A DNA stretch of 64,000 bases, from the NCBI RefSeq assembly GCF_014205165.1, contig NZ_JACHMZ010000001.1:5128501-5192500 (forward strand). Direction: 5' to 3'. The position numbers and the translations under genes are program-made. The notes beneath the pieces are model-generated. The model saw nothing but the letters and a program-made list of their open reading frames with translations. It did not search any database and had not been told where the DNA came from. Numbering within the stretch: position 1 is the first letter of the stretch; each line of letters begins with the position of its first letter. Positions 8,258 to 16,313 of this stretch are shown piece by piece. Origin of the DNA: Micromonospora carbonacea. GTDB lineage: Bacteria > Actinomycetota > Actinomycetes > Mycobacteriales > Micromonosporaceae.

Positions 8258-9634
8258 ATGGCTTCCGCCCTGCGCAAGTTTCCCTTCTCCCTCCAGATCC
8301 TGCTGGGCCTCGTGCTCGGCGTGGCGCTGGGCTTCGTCGCCCGCGCCAACGACCTGAGCTGGCTGGCCGGCACCCTCGACACCGTCGGCGGCCTCTTCGT
8401 CCAGCTGCTGAAGCTGGCCGTGCCGCCCCTGGTCTTCACCGCCATCGTGGTCAGCGTGGTCAGCCTGCGCGGCGTCGCCAACGCCGCCCGGCTGGCGCTC
8501 AAGACGCTGCTCTGGTTCGGCGCGACCGCGCTGATCGCGGTGAGCATCGGCATCGGCCTCGGCCTGCTCACCGACCCCGGCCGGGGCGTCACCCTCGACG
8601 TGGGCGCCGCCGCCCCGCCGAAGGCCACCGGCTCCTGGACCGACTTCCTCACCGGCATCGTGCCGACCAACCCCGTCGGCGCGTTCGTCGAGGGCAACGT
8701 GCTCCAGATCGTCTTCCTCGCCCTCGTGGTGGGCGCGGCGGCGCTGCTGGTCGGCGAGGCCGCCGAGCCGTTCGTGGCGCTCAACCGGTCGCTGCTGAGC
8801 ATCGTGCAGAAGGCGCTGTGGTGGGTGATCCGGCTCGCCCCGGTCGGCACCCTCGGCCTCATCGGCAACGCCGTCGCGTCGTACGGCTGGGACCTGCTGG
8901 CCCCGCTCGCGAAGTTCACCACCGCCGTGTACGTCGGCTGCGCGATCGTGTTGTTCGTGGTCTACCCGCTGCTGCTGGTCACCGCCGGCCGCCTCAACCC
9001 GCTGCGCTTCTTCGCCGGGGCGTGGCCGGCGATCGAGCTGGCGTTCGTCTCCCGCTCCTCGGTCGGCACCATGCCGGTGACCCAGCGCTCCGTCGAGCGC
9101 CTCGGCGTCCCCCGCGAGTACGCCTCGTTCGCGGTGCCGTTCGGCGCGACCACGAAGATGGACGGCTGCGCCGCGATCTACCCGGCCCTCGCGGCGATCT
9201 TCGTCGCGCAGGTCTTCGGGGTGGAGCTGGGCGTCGGCGACTACCTGCTCATCGCGTTCGTGTCCGTGGTCGGCTCGGCGGCCACCGCCGGCCTGACCGG
9301 CGCGATCGTGATGCTCACCCTGACCCTAAGCACGCTGGGCCTGCCGCTGGCCGGCGCCGGCCTGCTGCTGGCCATCGACCCGATCCTGGACATGATCCGC
9401 ACCGCCACCAACGTGGCCGGCCAGGCCGTCGTGCCGACCATCGTGGCCGCCCGGGAGGGCACGCTCGACCGGGCCGCGTACGACTCGGCCGGCCGCCGCG
9501 ACCTCACCGACCCCGAGCCGGCCGACACCGACCGCCGCGAACCTGGTACAGGCGACACCGGCCGCACCAGACCCGCGACGGGCGACGCCGGCCGGCCCGC
9601 CCGCGCCGGGGAGCCGGCTCCCGCCCCCGCCTGA
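8258..9634 (+). CDS. Dicarboxylate/amino acid:cation symporter (DAACS), possibly a cystine transporter
   Basis: A 458-residue membrane carrier of the GltP/DctA/TcyP superfamily with about eight transmembrane helices and two re-entrant loops. Visible motifs are the serine loop SRSSVGTMPVTQ, the KMDGCAA segment and AIDPILDMIRTATNV near the C-terminal binding site. The last 50 residues are a hydrophilic Asp/Arg/Thr/Pro-rich tail. The family imports C4-dicarboxylates, glutamate/aspartate or cystine with sodium or protons. The upstream cysteine-type leader peptide suggests cystine, as in TcyP. The ATG at 8258 was preferred to a TTG 12 bases earlier. Confidence 0.9.
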   Translation: MASALRKFPFSLQILLGLVLGVALGFVARANDLSWLAGTLDTVGGLFVQLLKLAVPPLVFTAIVVSVVSLRGVANAARLALKTLLWFGATALIAVSIGIGLGLLTDPGRGVTLDVGAAAPPKATGSWTDFLTGIVPTNPVGAFVEGNVLQIVFLALVVGAAALLVGEAAEPFVALNRSLLSIVQKALWWVIRLAPVGTLGLIGNAVASYGWDLLAPLAKFTTAVYVGCAIVLFVVYPLLLVTAGRLNPLRFFAGAWPAIELAFVSRSSVGTMPVTQRSVERLGVPREYASFAVPFGATTKMDGCAAIYPALAAIFVAQVFGVELGVGDYLLIAFVSVVGSAATAGLTGAIVMLTLTLSTLGLPLAGAGLLLAIDPILDMIRTATNVAGQAVVPTIVAAREGTLDRAAYDSAGRRDLTDPEPADTDRREPGTGDTGRTRPATGDAGRPARAGEPAPAPA

Positions 9635-9655
9635 CAGCTCGGAGAGGATCACCGC

Positions 9656-10723
9656 ATGAGCAGCCTGTTCACGCCCCTGGCGCTGCGCGCCGTCACCCTG
9701 CCCAACCGGGTCGCCCTGGCCCCGATGTGCCAGTACAGCGCGGGCCCCGACGGCCTGCCGACCGACTGGCACCGCGTACACCTGGGTTCCCGCGCGGTGG
9801 GCGGCGCGGGCCTGGTGCTCACCGAGGCGACCGCCGTGGTGCCCGAGGGCCGGATCAGCCCGCAGGACGTCGGGCTCTGGTCCGACCCGCACGTCGACGC
9901 GTGGCGGCCGGTCACCGCGTTCGTCGCGGCGCAGGGCGCGGTGCCGGCGGTGCAGCTCGCGCACGCCGGGTTCAAGGCGTCGACGTACGGGCCGTGGGCG
10001 CCCCGGCGCGGCGGGGTGCCCGACACCGACGGCGGTTGGACGCCGGTCGGCCCCGGCGCGGAGCCGTTCGTGCCGGACTACCGGGTGCCGACCGCGCTCG
10101 ACGAGGCGGGGATCGCGGCGGTGGTGTCGGCGTTCGCCACCGCCGCCGGCCGCGCGGTGGACGCCGGCTTCGCCGCGGTGGAGATCCACGCCGCGCACGG
10201 GTACCTGCTGCACGAGTTCCTCTCGCCGCTGACCAACCACCGCGCCGACGGCTGGGGTGGGGACCGGGCGGGCCGGATGCGGCTGACCCTCCAGGTGGCC
10301 CGCGCGGTGCGCGCGGCGGTCGGCGAGCGCGTCCCGGTGCTGACCCGGATCTCTGCCACCGACTGGACCGAGGGCGGCTGGACCGTCGAGGACAGCGTGG
10401 TGCTCGCCGGGGAGCTGGCGGCGGCCGGCGTCGACCTGGTGGACGCCTCGTCCGGCGGCGCGGCCCCCCAGGCGACCATCCCCGTCGGCCCCGGCTACCA
10501 GGTGCCGCTCGCGGCCCGGATCCGCCGGGAGGCGGGCGTTCCGACGGGGGCGGTCGGCCTGATCGTCGAGCCGGAGCAGGCCGAGCAGATCGTGGCCGGC
10601 GGGGAGGCCGACCTGGTGCTGCTGGGGCGGGAGCTGCTGCGCGACCCGTACTGGCCCCGCCGGGCGGCGGCGAAGCTCGGCGCGACGCCCGACTGGCCCG
10701 CCCCGTACGAGCGCGCCTTCTGA
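9656..10723 (+). CDS. NADH:flavin oxidoreductase, old yellow enzyme (YqjM-like)
   Basis: A 355-residue FMN-dependent ene-reductase with a TIM-barrel fold. APMCQYSA near residue 23 carries the Cys and Tyr typical of the YqjM class. The substrate-binding His pair appears in the EIHAAHGYLLHEFLSP region, followed by NHRADGWGG. The phosphate-binding end VGLIVEPEQAEQIVAGGEADLVLLGR is complete. GGAGAG precedes the ATG. It follows the symporter by 21 bases, so the two may be co-transcribed; they share no obvious pathway. A 40-base perfect palindrome follows the stop. Confidence 0.93.
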   Translation: MSSLFTPLALRAVTLPNRVALAPMCQYSAGPDGLPTDWHRVHLGSRAVGGAGLVLTEATAVVPEGRISPQDVGLWSDPHVDAWRPVTAFVAAQGAVPAVQLAHAGFKASTYGPWAPRRGGVPDTDGGWTPVGPGAEPFVPDYRVPTALDEAGIAAVVSAFATAAGRAVDAGFAAVEIHAAHGYLLHEFLSPLTNHRADGWGGDRAGRMRLTLQVARAVRAAVGERVPVLTRISATDWTEGGWTVEDSVVLAGELAAAGVDLVDASSGGAAPQATIPVGPGYQVPLAARIRREAGVPTGAVGLIVEPEQAEQIVAGGEADLVLLGRELLRDPYWPRRAAAKLGATPDWPAPYERAF

Positions 10724-10728
10724 CCCAC

Positions 10729-10768
10729 CCGCCGGCTGCCCCCGGGCCGGCCCGGGGGCAGCCGGCGG
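10729..10768. terminator. Perfect 40-base palindrome between convergent genes
   Basis: Every base from 10729 to 10768 is self-complementary (arms CCGCCGGCTGCCCCCGGGCC and its complement). It begins 5 bases after the old yellow enzyme stop and ends 33 bases from the ABC gene stop on the other strand, so it probably terminates both. Confidence 0.85.
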
Positions 10769-10801
10769 ACTCGATGCTGGCCGCAGCGTGGGCGCGGCGG
10801 G

Positions 10802-13800
10802 TCAGCCGGCCAGGTGGCCCCAGTCCCGCTCCAGGTCCCGCCAGGGGCCGTGGGCCGCGACGGTGCCGTCGACGAGCACCACCACCTGGTCGGCGCGGAC
10901 CAGCGCCGCCCGCTTCGACGTCGAGCCCACCACCGTCACCCCGTGCCCGCGCAGCGCCGCCCACAGCTCCAGCTCCGTGGTGACGTCCAGCGCCGAGGAC
11001 ACGTCGTCGGCGACCAGCAGTTCCGTACGCGGGGCCAGCGCCCGGGCCAGCGCCAGCCGCTGGAGCTGCCCGCCGGACAGCCGGGTGCCCTTGTGCCCGA
11101 TGAGCAGCCCGAGCCCGCCCCCGTCGCCACCGGCCGCCGCCAGGTCGTGTTCGAGCTGGGCCGTCGTCACCGCCGCCGCCGCGTCCACGTCGTGCCCGAG
11201 CGCCACGTTGTCGGCGACGGTGCCGGAGAGCACCCGGGGCAGCTGGCCGACGTAGCCGACCTGTTGGGGGCGCAGGAACACCTCCGGCTCGGTGACCGGC
11301 TCGCCGTTCCAGTGCAGGGCGCCGGTGTGGTGCACGATCCCGGCGAGGGCGCGCAGCAGCGACGACTTGCCCGACCCGACCGGCCCGACGACGAGCACGA
11401 GCTGCCCGCGTTCGACGGTCAGGTCGACGTCGTGGACGGCGAGCGTCCCGTCGGTGTGCAGCGCGCCGAAGCCGACCAGCTCCAGCCGGCGCAGCGGACG
11501 CCGCGGCGGGGGCTCCGGCGCGGGCGCGGTCCCGGCGGTCAGGTCGACCCCGGGCACCGACGCCGAGTACGCCCCGATCCCGGCCATCGCGACCGTCCGG
11601 CGCGTCCACACCCGGGCGGACGGCAGCTGGGACACCAGCGACGCCGTCGTCCACGCGAACCAACGGGCCGCGCCGAGCGTGGAGACCGCGACCAGGGTCG
11701 CCCCGGCGGACAGCCCGCCGCCGAGGTAGAGCGCCCAGGCGCCGATCGGCAGCAGGCCGCTGGCCAGGGCGGGCGTCGACCGGGCCCAGACCTGCACGGA
11801 GATCTCCCGCCGCTGCCGCTCGCTGCGCGTGGTGTCGAGGTCGGCGAGGTGGCCCAGCACCGGCCGGGTCGCGCCGGCCAGCTTCACCGTGCGGGCCGCC
11901 GACAGCGACGACACCAGCGCGGTGGCGAACGCCGCCCGCGCCGCCACGGTGGCCCGCGCCGACCGTTCCAGGCGCGGCCCGAACAGCGTCGCCGCCAGCC
12001 CGGAGACGACCATCGTGCCGGCGAAGAACAGGGCCGGGACCCAGCTGCCGGAGACCAGCGTCATGGCCACCACGATGAGCACGGAGATGGCCTGGTCGAG
12101 CATGTTGTCGGCGAGGATCACCACCCGTTCGGTGTCGCCGCCCTGGGCCACCACCTCCGCCGGGGTGTGCCCGCCGACCCGGCGCGGGCCGGTCTGCCCG
12201 TGCACCAGCCGCAGGCTGATCCGCAGCATCTGCCGGGTCCACCAGTTGGGGAACATGGTGCTGGTGAAGTAGGGCACCGGGGTCGTCACCAGCAGCCCGG
12301 CGACGATCCCGACCGCCGGCCACCACGGGCCGCCCACCCCGTCGACCAGGTCGGCCCAGAGCCAGGGCAGCACCACGCCGTCGAGGCCGAGCAGGCCCCC
12401 GAACCCGAACAGCGCGATCGCCGCGAGACCGTACCGTGGGTTGTTGGTGGTGAGGCGGAGGATCTCCCGCATCGTGCGGGTGCGCGGGGCCGCCGGCAGC
12501 AGGGGCGGCTCGACCCTCACCCGCGCGGCCCCGACCGGCGCGGCGGCCCCGGCGGCGCCGGGCGCGTCCGACGGCGGCGGCGAATCGGTCAGTACGGCCG
12601 CGCCGCCGGCCCGCCCGCCGGCGCCACCACCGACCCCCGCCCCGGCGTACGCGGAGGCGTGGCTCACGGCCAGCAGCTCGGCGAACCGCTCCGAGGCGTG
12701 CAGCGGCCCCGCCTCGACGACCGCGCCGTCGGCCAGCACGACCACCTCGTCGCACCGGCGCACCGAGGAGAGCCGGTGGGCGATGACGATGCCGATCCGG
12801 CCGGCGAGCAGCCGGTCGGTGGCCCGCTGCACCAGCGTCTCCGTGACCGGGTCCAGCCGCGCGGTGGCCTCGTCGAGGATCACCACGTGCGGGTCGCGGA
12901 CCAGGATCCGGGCGAACGCGACGAGCTGCTCCTGGCCGGCCGACAGCACGTGGCCGCCCTCCCCCAGCCGGGTGTCCAGGCCGTCGGGCAGCCCGGCGAT
13001 CCAGGCGGTCAGCCCCAGCTCGTCGAGCGCCCGCGCGGCGTCGCCGAGCAGGTCGGGGTCGAACAGCGCGACGTTCTCGGCGACGGTGCCGGCCAGGATC
13101 TCGGTGCGCTGCGGCACCACGGCGATCCACCGGCGCAGCCGCTCGACGTCGAGGTCGAGCAGGTCGGTGTCGCCGAGCAGGACGGTGCCGCGCGGCAGGT
13201 CCACGGCCCGGGTGAGCACCTTGGCCAGGGTCGACTTGCCGGACCCGGTGCGGCCCACGAGGGCGTACGACCGGCCCCGGGCGAACGTCAGCGACACGTC
13301 GCGCAGCGCCGGCGGCCGGTCGTCGTCGGAGCCGCCGGTCGGGTAGCGGTAGGTGAGGTGGCGCACGACCAGGTCACCCTCGACGGGCTCCCGGCCGCCG
13401 GCCGGCTCCTGCGGGGCGTCCTGGAGCAGTTGCACCCGCCCCCAGGCGCCGAGCGCGTACTGCAACTCGGGCACCATCCGGCTGACGTTCTCGACGGTCG
13501 CGCCGAACGCGAGCACGAGCAGCCACACGGCGGTCAGCCGGGCCGCGTCGATCCGGCCGGCGGCCAGCGCCCACGCCCCGCCCAGGACCACCCCGACGAT
13601 GCCGACCCGGATGACGCCGGCGCCGGTCGCGGTCACCCAGGCCGACATCCGCCACACCAGGTTGCCCCGGGCCAACACCGCCGCGGCGCGCTGGGCGTAG
13701 AGCCGCAGCACGTACGGCCGGGCGAGGCTGGTGCGCACGTCGTCCTGGCCGTGGACGGCCTCCTCCATCACGGCGGCGAGGTCGGTCCAGGCCTCCTCCT

Positions 13801-14326
13801 CGGCCATCCGGGCCGGGGCGATCCGCCGCGTCGGGCGGCGCAGGACGAGGGCGAGCAGCGTGGTCAGCGCGAGCATGCTCACCCCGGCCGGCCACCAGAC
13901 GAACATGGCCACGACCGTGGAGAGCAGGCCGGTGGCGCTCAGCTGGGCGATGCGTACGCCGTGCCCGCGCACCTCGGAGGCCACCTGGTAGACGTCGCCG
14001 TCGATGCGGTCGAGCAGCTCGCCGACCGGGGTGCCCTCCAGGGTGGGCAGGTCCTGCCCGAGCGCCACCCGGCACAGCCGCCGCCGCACGTCGGCCGACC
14101 AGTCGGCGGTGACGCCGGCCATCACGAGCCCGATGGTGAGGTCGGTCACGACGGCCGCGCACAACGCCACGGCCAGGACCGCGAACAGGAGGCCCGAGCG
14201 GTGCACCAGCACCGGGCCGGCGAGCGCCGCGGCGGCGGCCTGGCCGGCGGCCCCGAGCACGATCAGGGTCGCCACCAGCGTCATCCGGCGGGCCGAGGTG
14301 GCCCACAGGTCACGGAAAAGGCGCAT
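10802..14326 (-). CDS. Fused double ABC exporter (TMD-NBD-TMD-NBD), one degenerate ATP site
   Basis: A 1174-residue protein holding two complete ABC half-transporters. TMD1 spans about 1-320 and NBD1 about 325-560 (Walker A GRTGSGKST, signature LSAGQ, Walker B VVILDEAT, His switch IAHR). A Gly/Ala/Pro linker follows at 560-625, then TMD2 at about 640-930 and NBD2 at about 940-1170 (Walker A GPVGSGKSS, signature LSGGQ, Walker B LLVADDVS). In NBD2 the catalytic Glu is Asp and the His switch is replaced by VGSTSK. The site made from NBD2 and the NBD1 signature is thus degenerate, the other canonical, as in heterodimeric exporters. The cargo is unknown. The ATG at 14326 begins a hydrophobic TMD; longer extensions run into non-coding sequence. 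Confidence 0.92.
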   Translation of the reverse strand: MRLFRDLWATSARRMTLVATLIVLGAAGQAAAAALAGPVLVHRSGLLFAVLAVALCAAVVTDLTIGLVMAGVTADWSADVRRRLCRVALGQDLPTLEGTPVGELLDRIDGDVYQVASEVRGHGVRIAQLSATGLLSTVVAMFVWWPAGVSMLALTTLLALVLRRPTRRIAPARMAEEEAWTDLAAVMEEAVHGQDDVRTSLARPYVLRLYAQRAAAVLARGNLVWRMSAWVTATGAGVIRVGIVGVVLGGAWALAAGRIDAARLTAVWLLVLAFGATVENVSRMVPELQYALGAWGRVQLLQDAPQEPAGGREPVEGDLVVRHLTYRYPTGGSDDDRPPALRDVSLTFARGRSYALVGRTGSGKSTLAKVLTRAVDLPRGTVLLGDTDLLDLDVERLRRWIAVVPQRTEILAGTVAENVALFDPDLLGDAARALDELGLTAWIAGLPDGLDTRLGEGGHVLSAGQEQLVAFARILVRDPHVVILDEATARLDPVTETLVQRATDRLLAGRIGIVIAHRLSSVRRCDEVVVLADGAVVEAGPLHASERFAELLAVSHASAYAGAGVGGGAGGRAGGAAVLTDSPPPSDAPGAAGAAAPVGAARVRVEPPLLPAAPRTRTMREILRLTTNNPRYGLAAIALFGFGGLLGLDGVVLPWLWADLVDGVGGPWWPAVGIVAGLLVTTPVPYFTSTMFPNWWTRQMLRISLRLVHGQTGPRRVGGHTPAEVVAQGGDTERVVILADNMLDQAISVLIVVAMTLVSGSWVPALFFAGTMVVSGLAATLFGPRLERSARATVAARAAFATALVSSLSAARTVKLAGATRPVLGHLADLDTTRSERQRREISVQVWARSTPALASGLLPIGAWALYLGGGLSAGATLVAVSTLGAARWFAWTTASLVSQLPSARVWTRRTVAMAGIGAYSASVPGVDLTAGTAPAPEPPPRRPLRRLELVGFGALHTDGTLAVHDVDLTVERGQLVLVVGPVGSGKSSLLRALAGIVHHTGALHWNGEPVTEPEVFLRPQQVGYVGQLPRVLSGTVADNVALGHDVDAAAAVTTAQLEHDLAAAGGDGGGLGLLIGHKGTRLSGGQLQRLALARALAPRTELLVADDVSSALDVTTELELWAALRGHGVTVVGSTSKRAALVRADQVVVLVDGTVAAHGPWRDLERDWGHLAG

Positions 14327-14490
14327 GTCGGTCCCTCCGGACACTCGGCTGGCGGTGTTCCCACCCTCCGTGATCCGACCGACGCCTTCAACGCATTTAC
14401 CGCCCGCGCCACCCGCCCGGGTGTCGCCCCTCCCCCGCCTCCTGCCACTCCCTGCGCTCGCGCCGCTTTCGCGCCTCCGGCGCTCGGGGT

Positions 14491-14540
14491 GAGAGGGGAA
14501 CCCTTCTCTACCGCAGGCGTTAAGAGGGGGCCCTTCCTTG
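14491..14540 (-). repeat. Interspersed hairpin repeat, copy B
   Basis: An inverted-orientation copy of the AAGGAAGGGCCCC family: on the minus strand it starts 4 bases after the acetyltransferase stop codon and continues through TTAACGC to a GAGAAGGG-type second arm. It lies where a terminator is expected between this gene and the ABC exporter gene. Confidence 0.8.
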
Positions 14541-14544
14541 CACC

Positions 14545-15384
14545 TCAGAAGAGGACGGTGGCGAGGGTGCCGACCGGGCGGAACCCGCAGCGTTCGTAGA
14601 CGCGGCGGGCCGGCAGGTTGAAGTCGTTGACGTAGAGGCTGACGCTCGGGGCGACCCGCAGCAGCGCGTCGCGGGTGACCGCCGCCATCGCCGCCGTGGC
14701 GATGCCCCGGCCGCGCCACTCCGGGGCGACCCAGACCCCCTGGACCTGCGCGGTGTGCCGGGTCACCACCGCCAGCTCGGCCTTGAAGACGACCTGGCCG
14801 TCGACGAACCGCGCGTACGCCCGCCCGGCCCGGACCAGGTCGACGACCCGCCGCCGGTAGCCGCGCCCGCCGTCCTCGACCAGCGGCGAGACGCCGACCT
14901 CCTCGGTGTACATGGCCACGGCGGCGGGGAAGAGGCGGTCCACCTCGTTGCCGCGCACCAGCCGCACCTCGGGGTCGGTGGCGATCGACGGGAGCGCGTC
15001 GGCGGCCAGCAGCGGCTGGTTGGGCCGGACGTCCCGGGCCGGCCCCCAGTGCGCGCAGAGCCGGTCCCAGAGGCCGAGCACCGCGTCGGCCCGCCCGACG
15101 ATCGACGAGCAGAGCCGTTCCTCGGCGGCGAGCAGCTCGGCGTAGGCGGCGACGGCCGACTCCGAGGCGAGCACGGGGGTGAGGTTGCCGCCGAGCCAGC
15201 AGATCGATTCGAGGTTGCGGCGCGCGCCGTAGCCCAGGATGCGGGCCTCGGCCCGCCACCAGGCCAGCCCGCGCGCGGTGACCCGCTCGGCGACCTGCGC
15301 GCCCGCGAACGGGTCGAGGTCGAGCAGCCGCTCGACCGCGCGCCGCTCCGATTCCCCGAGTTGCCGCACCGGCGCCGTCAGCAC
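14545..15384 (-). CDS. GNAT N-acetyltransferase with DUF4081-like N-terminal half
   Basis: A 279-residue protein. The N-terminal half (about 15-140, including RGLAWWRAEARILGYGARRNL) resembles the DUF4081 domain; the C-terminal half (about 150-275) is a GNAT fold with the acetyl-CoA loop VAPEWRGRGIATAAMAAVT and the closing YVNDFNLPARRVYERCGF motif. In M. tuberculosis the equivalent gene, Rv2867c, follows ispG directly; here it has kept its place downstream of ispG, with a PadR gene and a repeat in between. The substrate is unknown. The GTG at 15384 was chosen because upstream in-frame sequence lacks family similarity. Confidence 0.87.
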   Translation of the reverse strand: MLTAPVRQLGESERRAVERLLDLDPFAGAQVAERVTARGLAWWRAEARILGYGARRNLESICWLGGNLTPVLASESAVAAYAELLAAEERLCSSIVGRADAVLGLWDRLCAHWGPARDVRPNQPLLAADALPSIATDPEVRLVRGNEVDRLFPAAVAMYTEEVGVSPLVEDGGRGYRRRVVDLVRAGRAYARFVDGQVVFKAELAVVTRHTAQVQGVWVAPEWRGRGIATAAMAAVTRDALLRVAPSVSLYVNDFNLPARRVYERCGFRPVGTLATVLF

Positions 15385-15509
15385 GCCTCCAGCCTGCCAG
15401 ATCGGCCGCCCGCCCCGCCGGCCGAGTACGGAGTCCGCCGCAGGCTGGGCGGGGGTCACCGCCGGCCCGGCAGCCGGCGCGCAAAAACGAGTTGTTGCCG
15501 ACCCGTTGC

Positions 15510-15530
15510 CGATATATCGTTGATGCATCA
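15510..15530. promoter_or_regulatory. Tandem palindromes, probable PadR operator
   Basis: Two perfect 10-bp palindromes, CGATATATCG (15510-15519) and TGATGCATCA (15521-15530), sit side by side 28 bases before the PadR start, in an AT-rich patch unusual for this genome. PadR proteins commonly repress their own gene through such sites. This is inference from position and symmetry. Confidence 0.6.
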
Positions 15531-15557
15531 GCGACAGAACTTCGAGGGGAGAACACC

Positions 15558-16163
15558 GTGGGGTTCCACCGACGGACACACATGCACGAGGCGCGGATGC
15601 GGGGCTTCGGCTTCCCGCCGTTCCCACCCGGCCCGCCCGGCCCGCCGTTCCCGCCGGTCCCACCCGGCCACGGGGGCCCGCACGGCGGCGGGCGGGGCGG
15701 CCACCGGGGGCGCGGCCGGGGCCGGCGGCCCAACGTCCGCGCCGCCGTGCTGGCCCTGCTCACCGAGCGGCCGATGCACGGCTACGAGATGATCCAGGAG
15801 ATCGACTCCCGCACCGGCGGGGCCTGGCGGCCCAGCCCCGGGTCGATCTACCCGACCCTCCAGCTCCTAGAGGACGAGGGCGTCGTCGCCGCCACGACCG
15901 AGGAGGCCGGCGGCGGGCGCAAGCGGTTCACCGTCACCGAGGCGGGCCGGGCCGAGGCCGACGAGGCGGCGCAGGCCCCGCCGTGGGGCGAGTTCGCCGA
16001 GGACACCGTCGCGAGCTGGCACGACATCCGCGACGCCGGCACGCAGGCGATGCACGCGCTGCGGCAGGTGATGATGACCGGCACCGACGACCAGCGGGAG
16101 CGGGCCGCGCAGGTGCTCGCCGAGACCCGCCGCAAGCTCTACGCCATCCTCGCCGAGGGGTAA
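15558..16163 (+). CDS. PadR-family transcriptional regulator
   Basis: A 201-residue regulator. Residues 1-55 are a Phe/Pro/Gly/His-rich tail that may be disordered. A winged helix follows (RAAVLALLTERPMHGYEMIQ, then SPGSIYPTLQLLEDEGVV), typical of PadR, and a C-terminal helical dimerisation segment. The GTG at 15558 follows GAGGGGAG. The reading frame ends within an interspersed repeat that supplies the TAA stop. It lies between ispG and the acetyltransferase and is divergent from the latter; its targets may include the ABC exporter, as drug-exporter control is common for this family, but that is a guess. Confidence 0.9.
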   Translation: MGFHRRTHMHEARMRGFGFPPFPPGPPGPPFPPVPPGHGGPHGGGRGGHRGRGRGRRPNVRAAVLALLTERPMHGYEMIQEIDSRTGGAWRPSPGSIYPTLQLLEDEGVVAATTEEAGGGRKRFTVTEAGRAEADEAAQAPPWGEFAEDTVASWHDIRDAGTQAMHALRQVMMTGTDDQRERAAQVLAETRRKLYAILAEG

Positions 16164-16214
16164 GGAAGGGCCCCTTGTTAACGCATACGGTCGAGAAGGG
16201 TCCCCTTCTCACGC
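16161..16214 (+). repeat. Interspersed hairpin repeat, copy C (contains a stop codon)
   Basis: Starts with TAAGGAAGGGCCCC, the TAA being the PadR stop codon, continues TTGTTAACGC and ends with GAGAAGGG-T-CCCCTTCTC, a second small palindrome. It is closely similar to copy D at 33836, which likewise provides a stop codon. Confidence 0.85.
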
Positions 16215-16249
16215 CCCGGGCGCCCCCGCGCACCGGGCGGAGGGCACAC

Positions 16250-16285
16250 GACAGGGGGCCGCTCCCGGCGGAACGGCCCCCTGTC
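16250..16285. terminator. Bidirectional terminator hairpin
   Basis: GACAGGGGGCCG at 16250-16261 pairs perfectly with CGGCCCCCTGTC at 16274-16285 around a 12-base loop, between the ends of the convergent padR and ispG genes. Confidence 0.8.
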
Positions 16286-16313
16286 GGCGCGCGGTGCGGC
16301 GTGCTGCGGCGAG

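Noticed and set aside
10814..14599. A plus-strand open frame of over 1200 codons opposite the ABC exporter
   Set aside because: Shadow frame: the minus strand has clear Walker, signature and membrane motifs, the plus strand only His/Arg/Gly-rich repeats.
14327..15763. Upstream in-frame extension of the ABC exporter to 1653 residues
   Set aside because: The extension is read out of phase through the acetyltransferase gene and intergenic DNA; the exporter's first membrane helix begins at the ATG at 14326.
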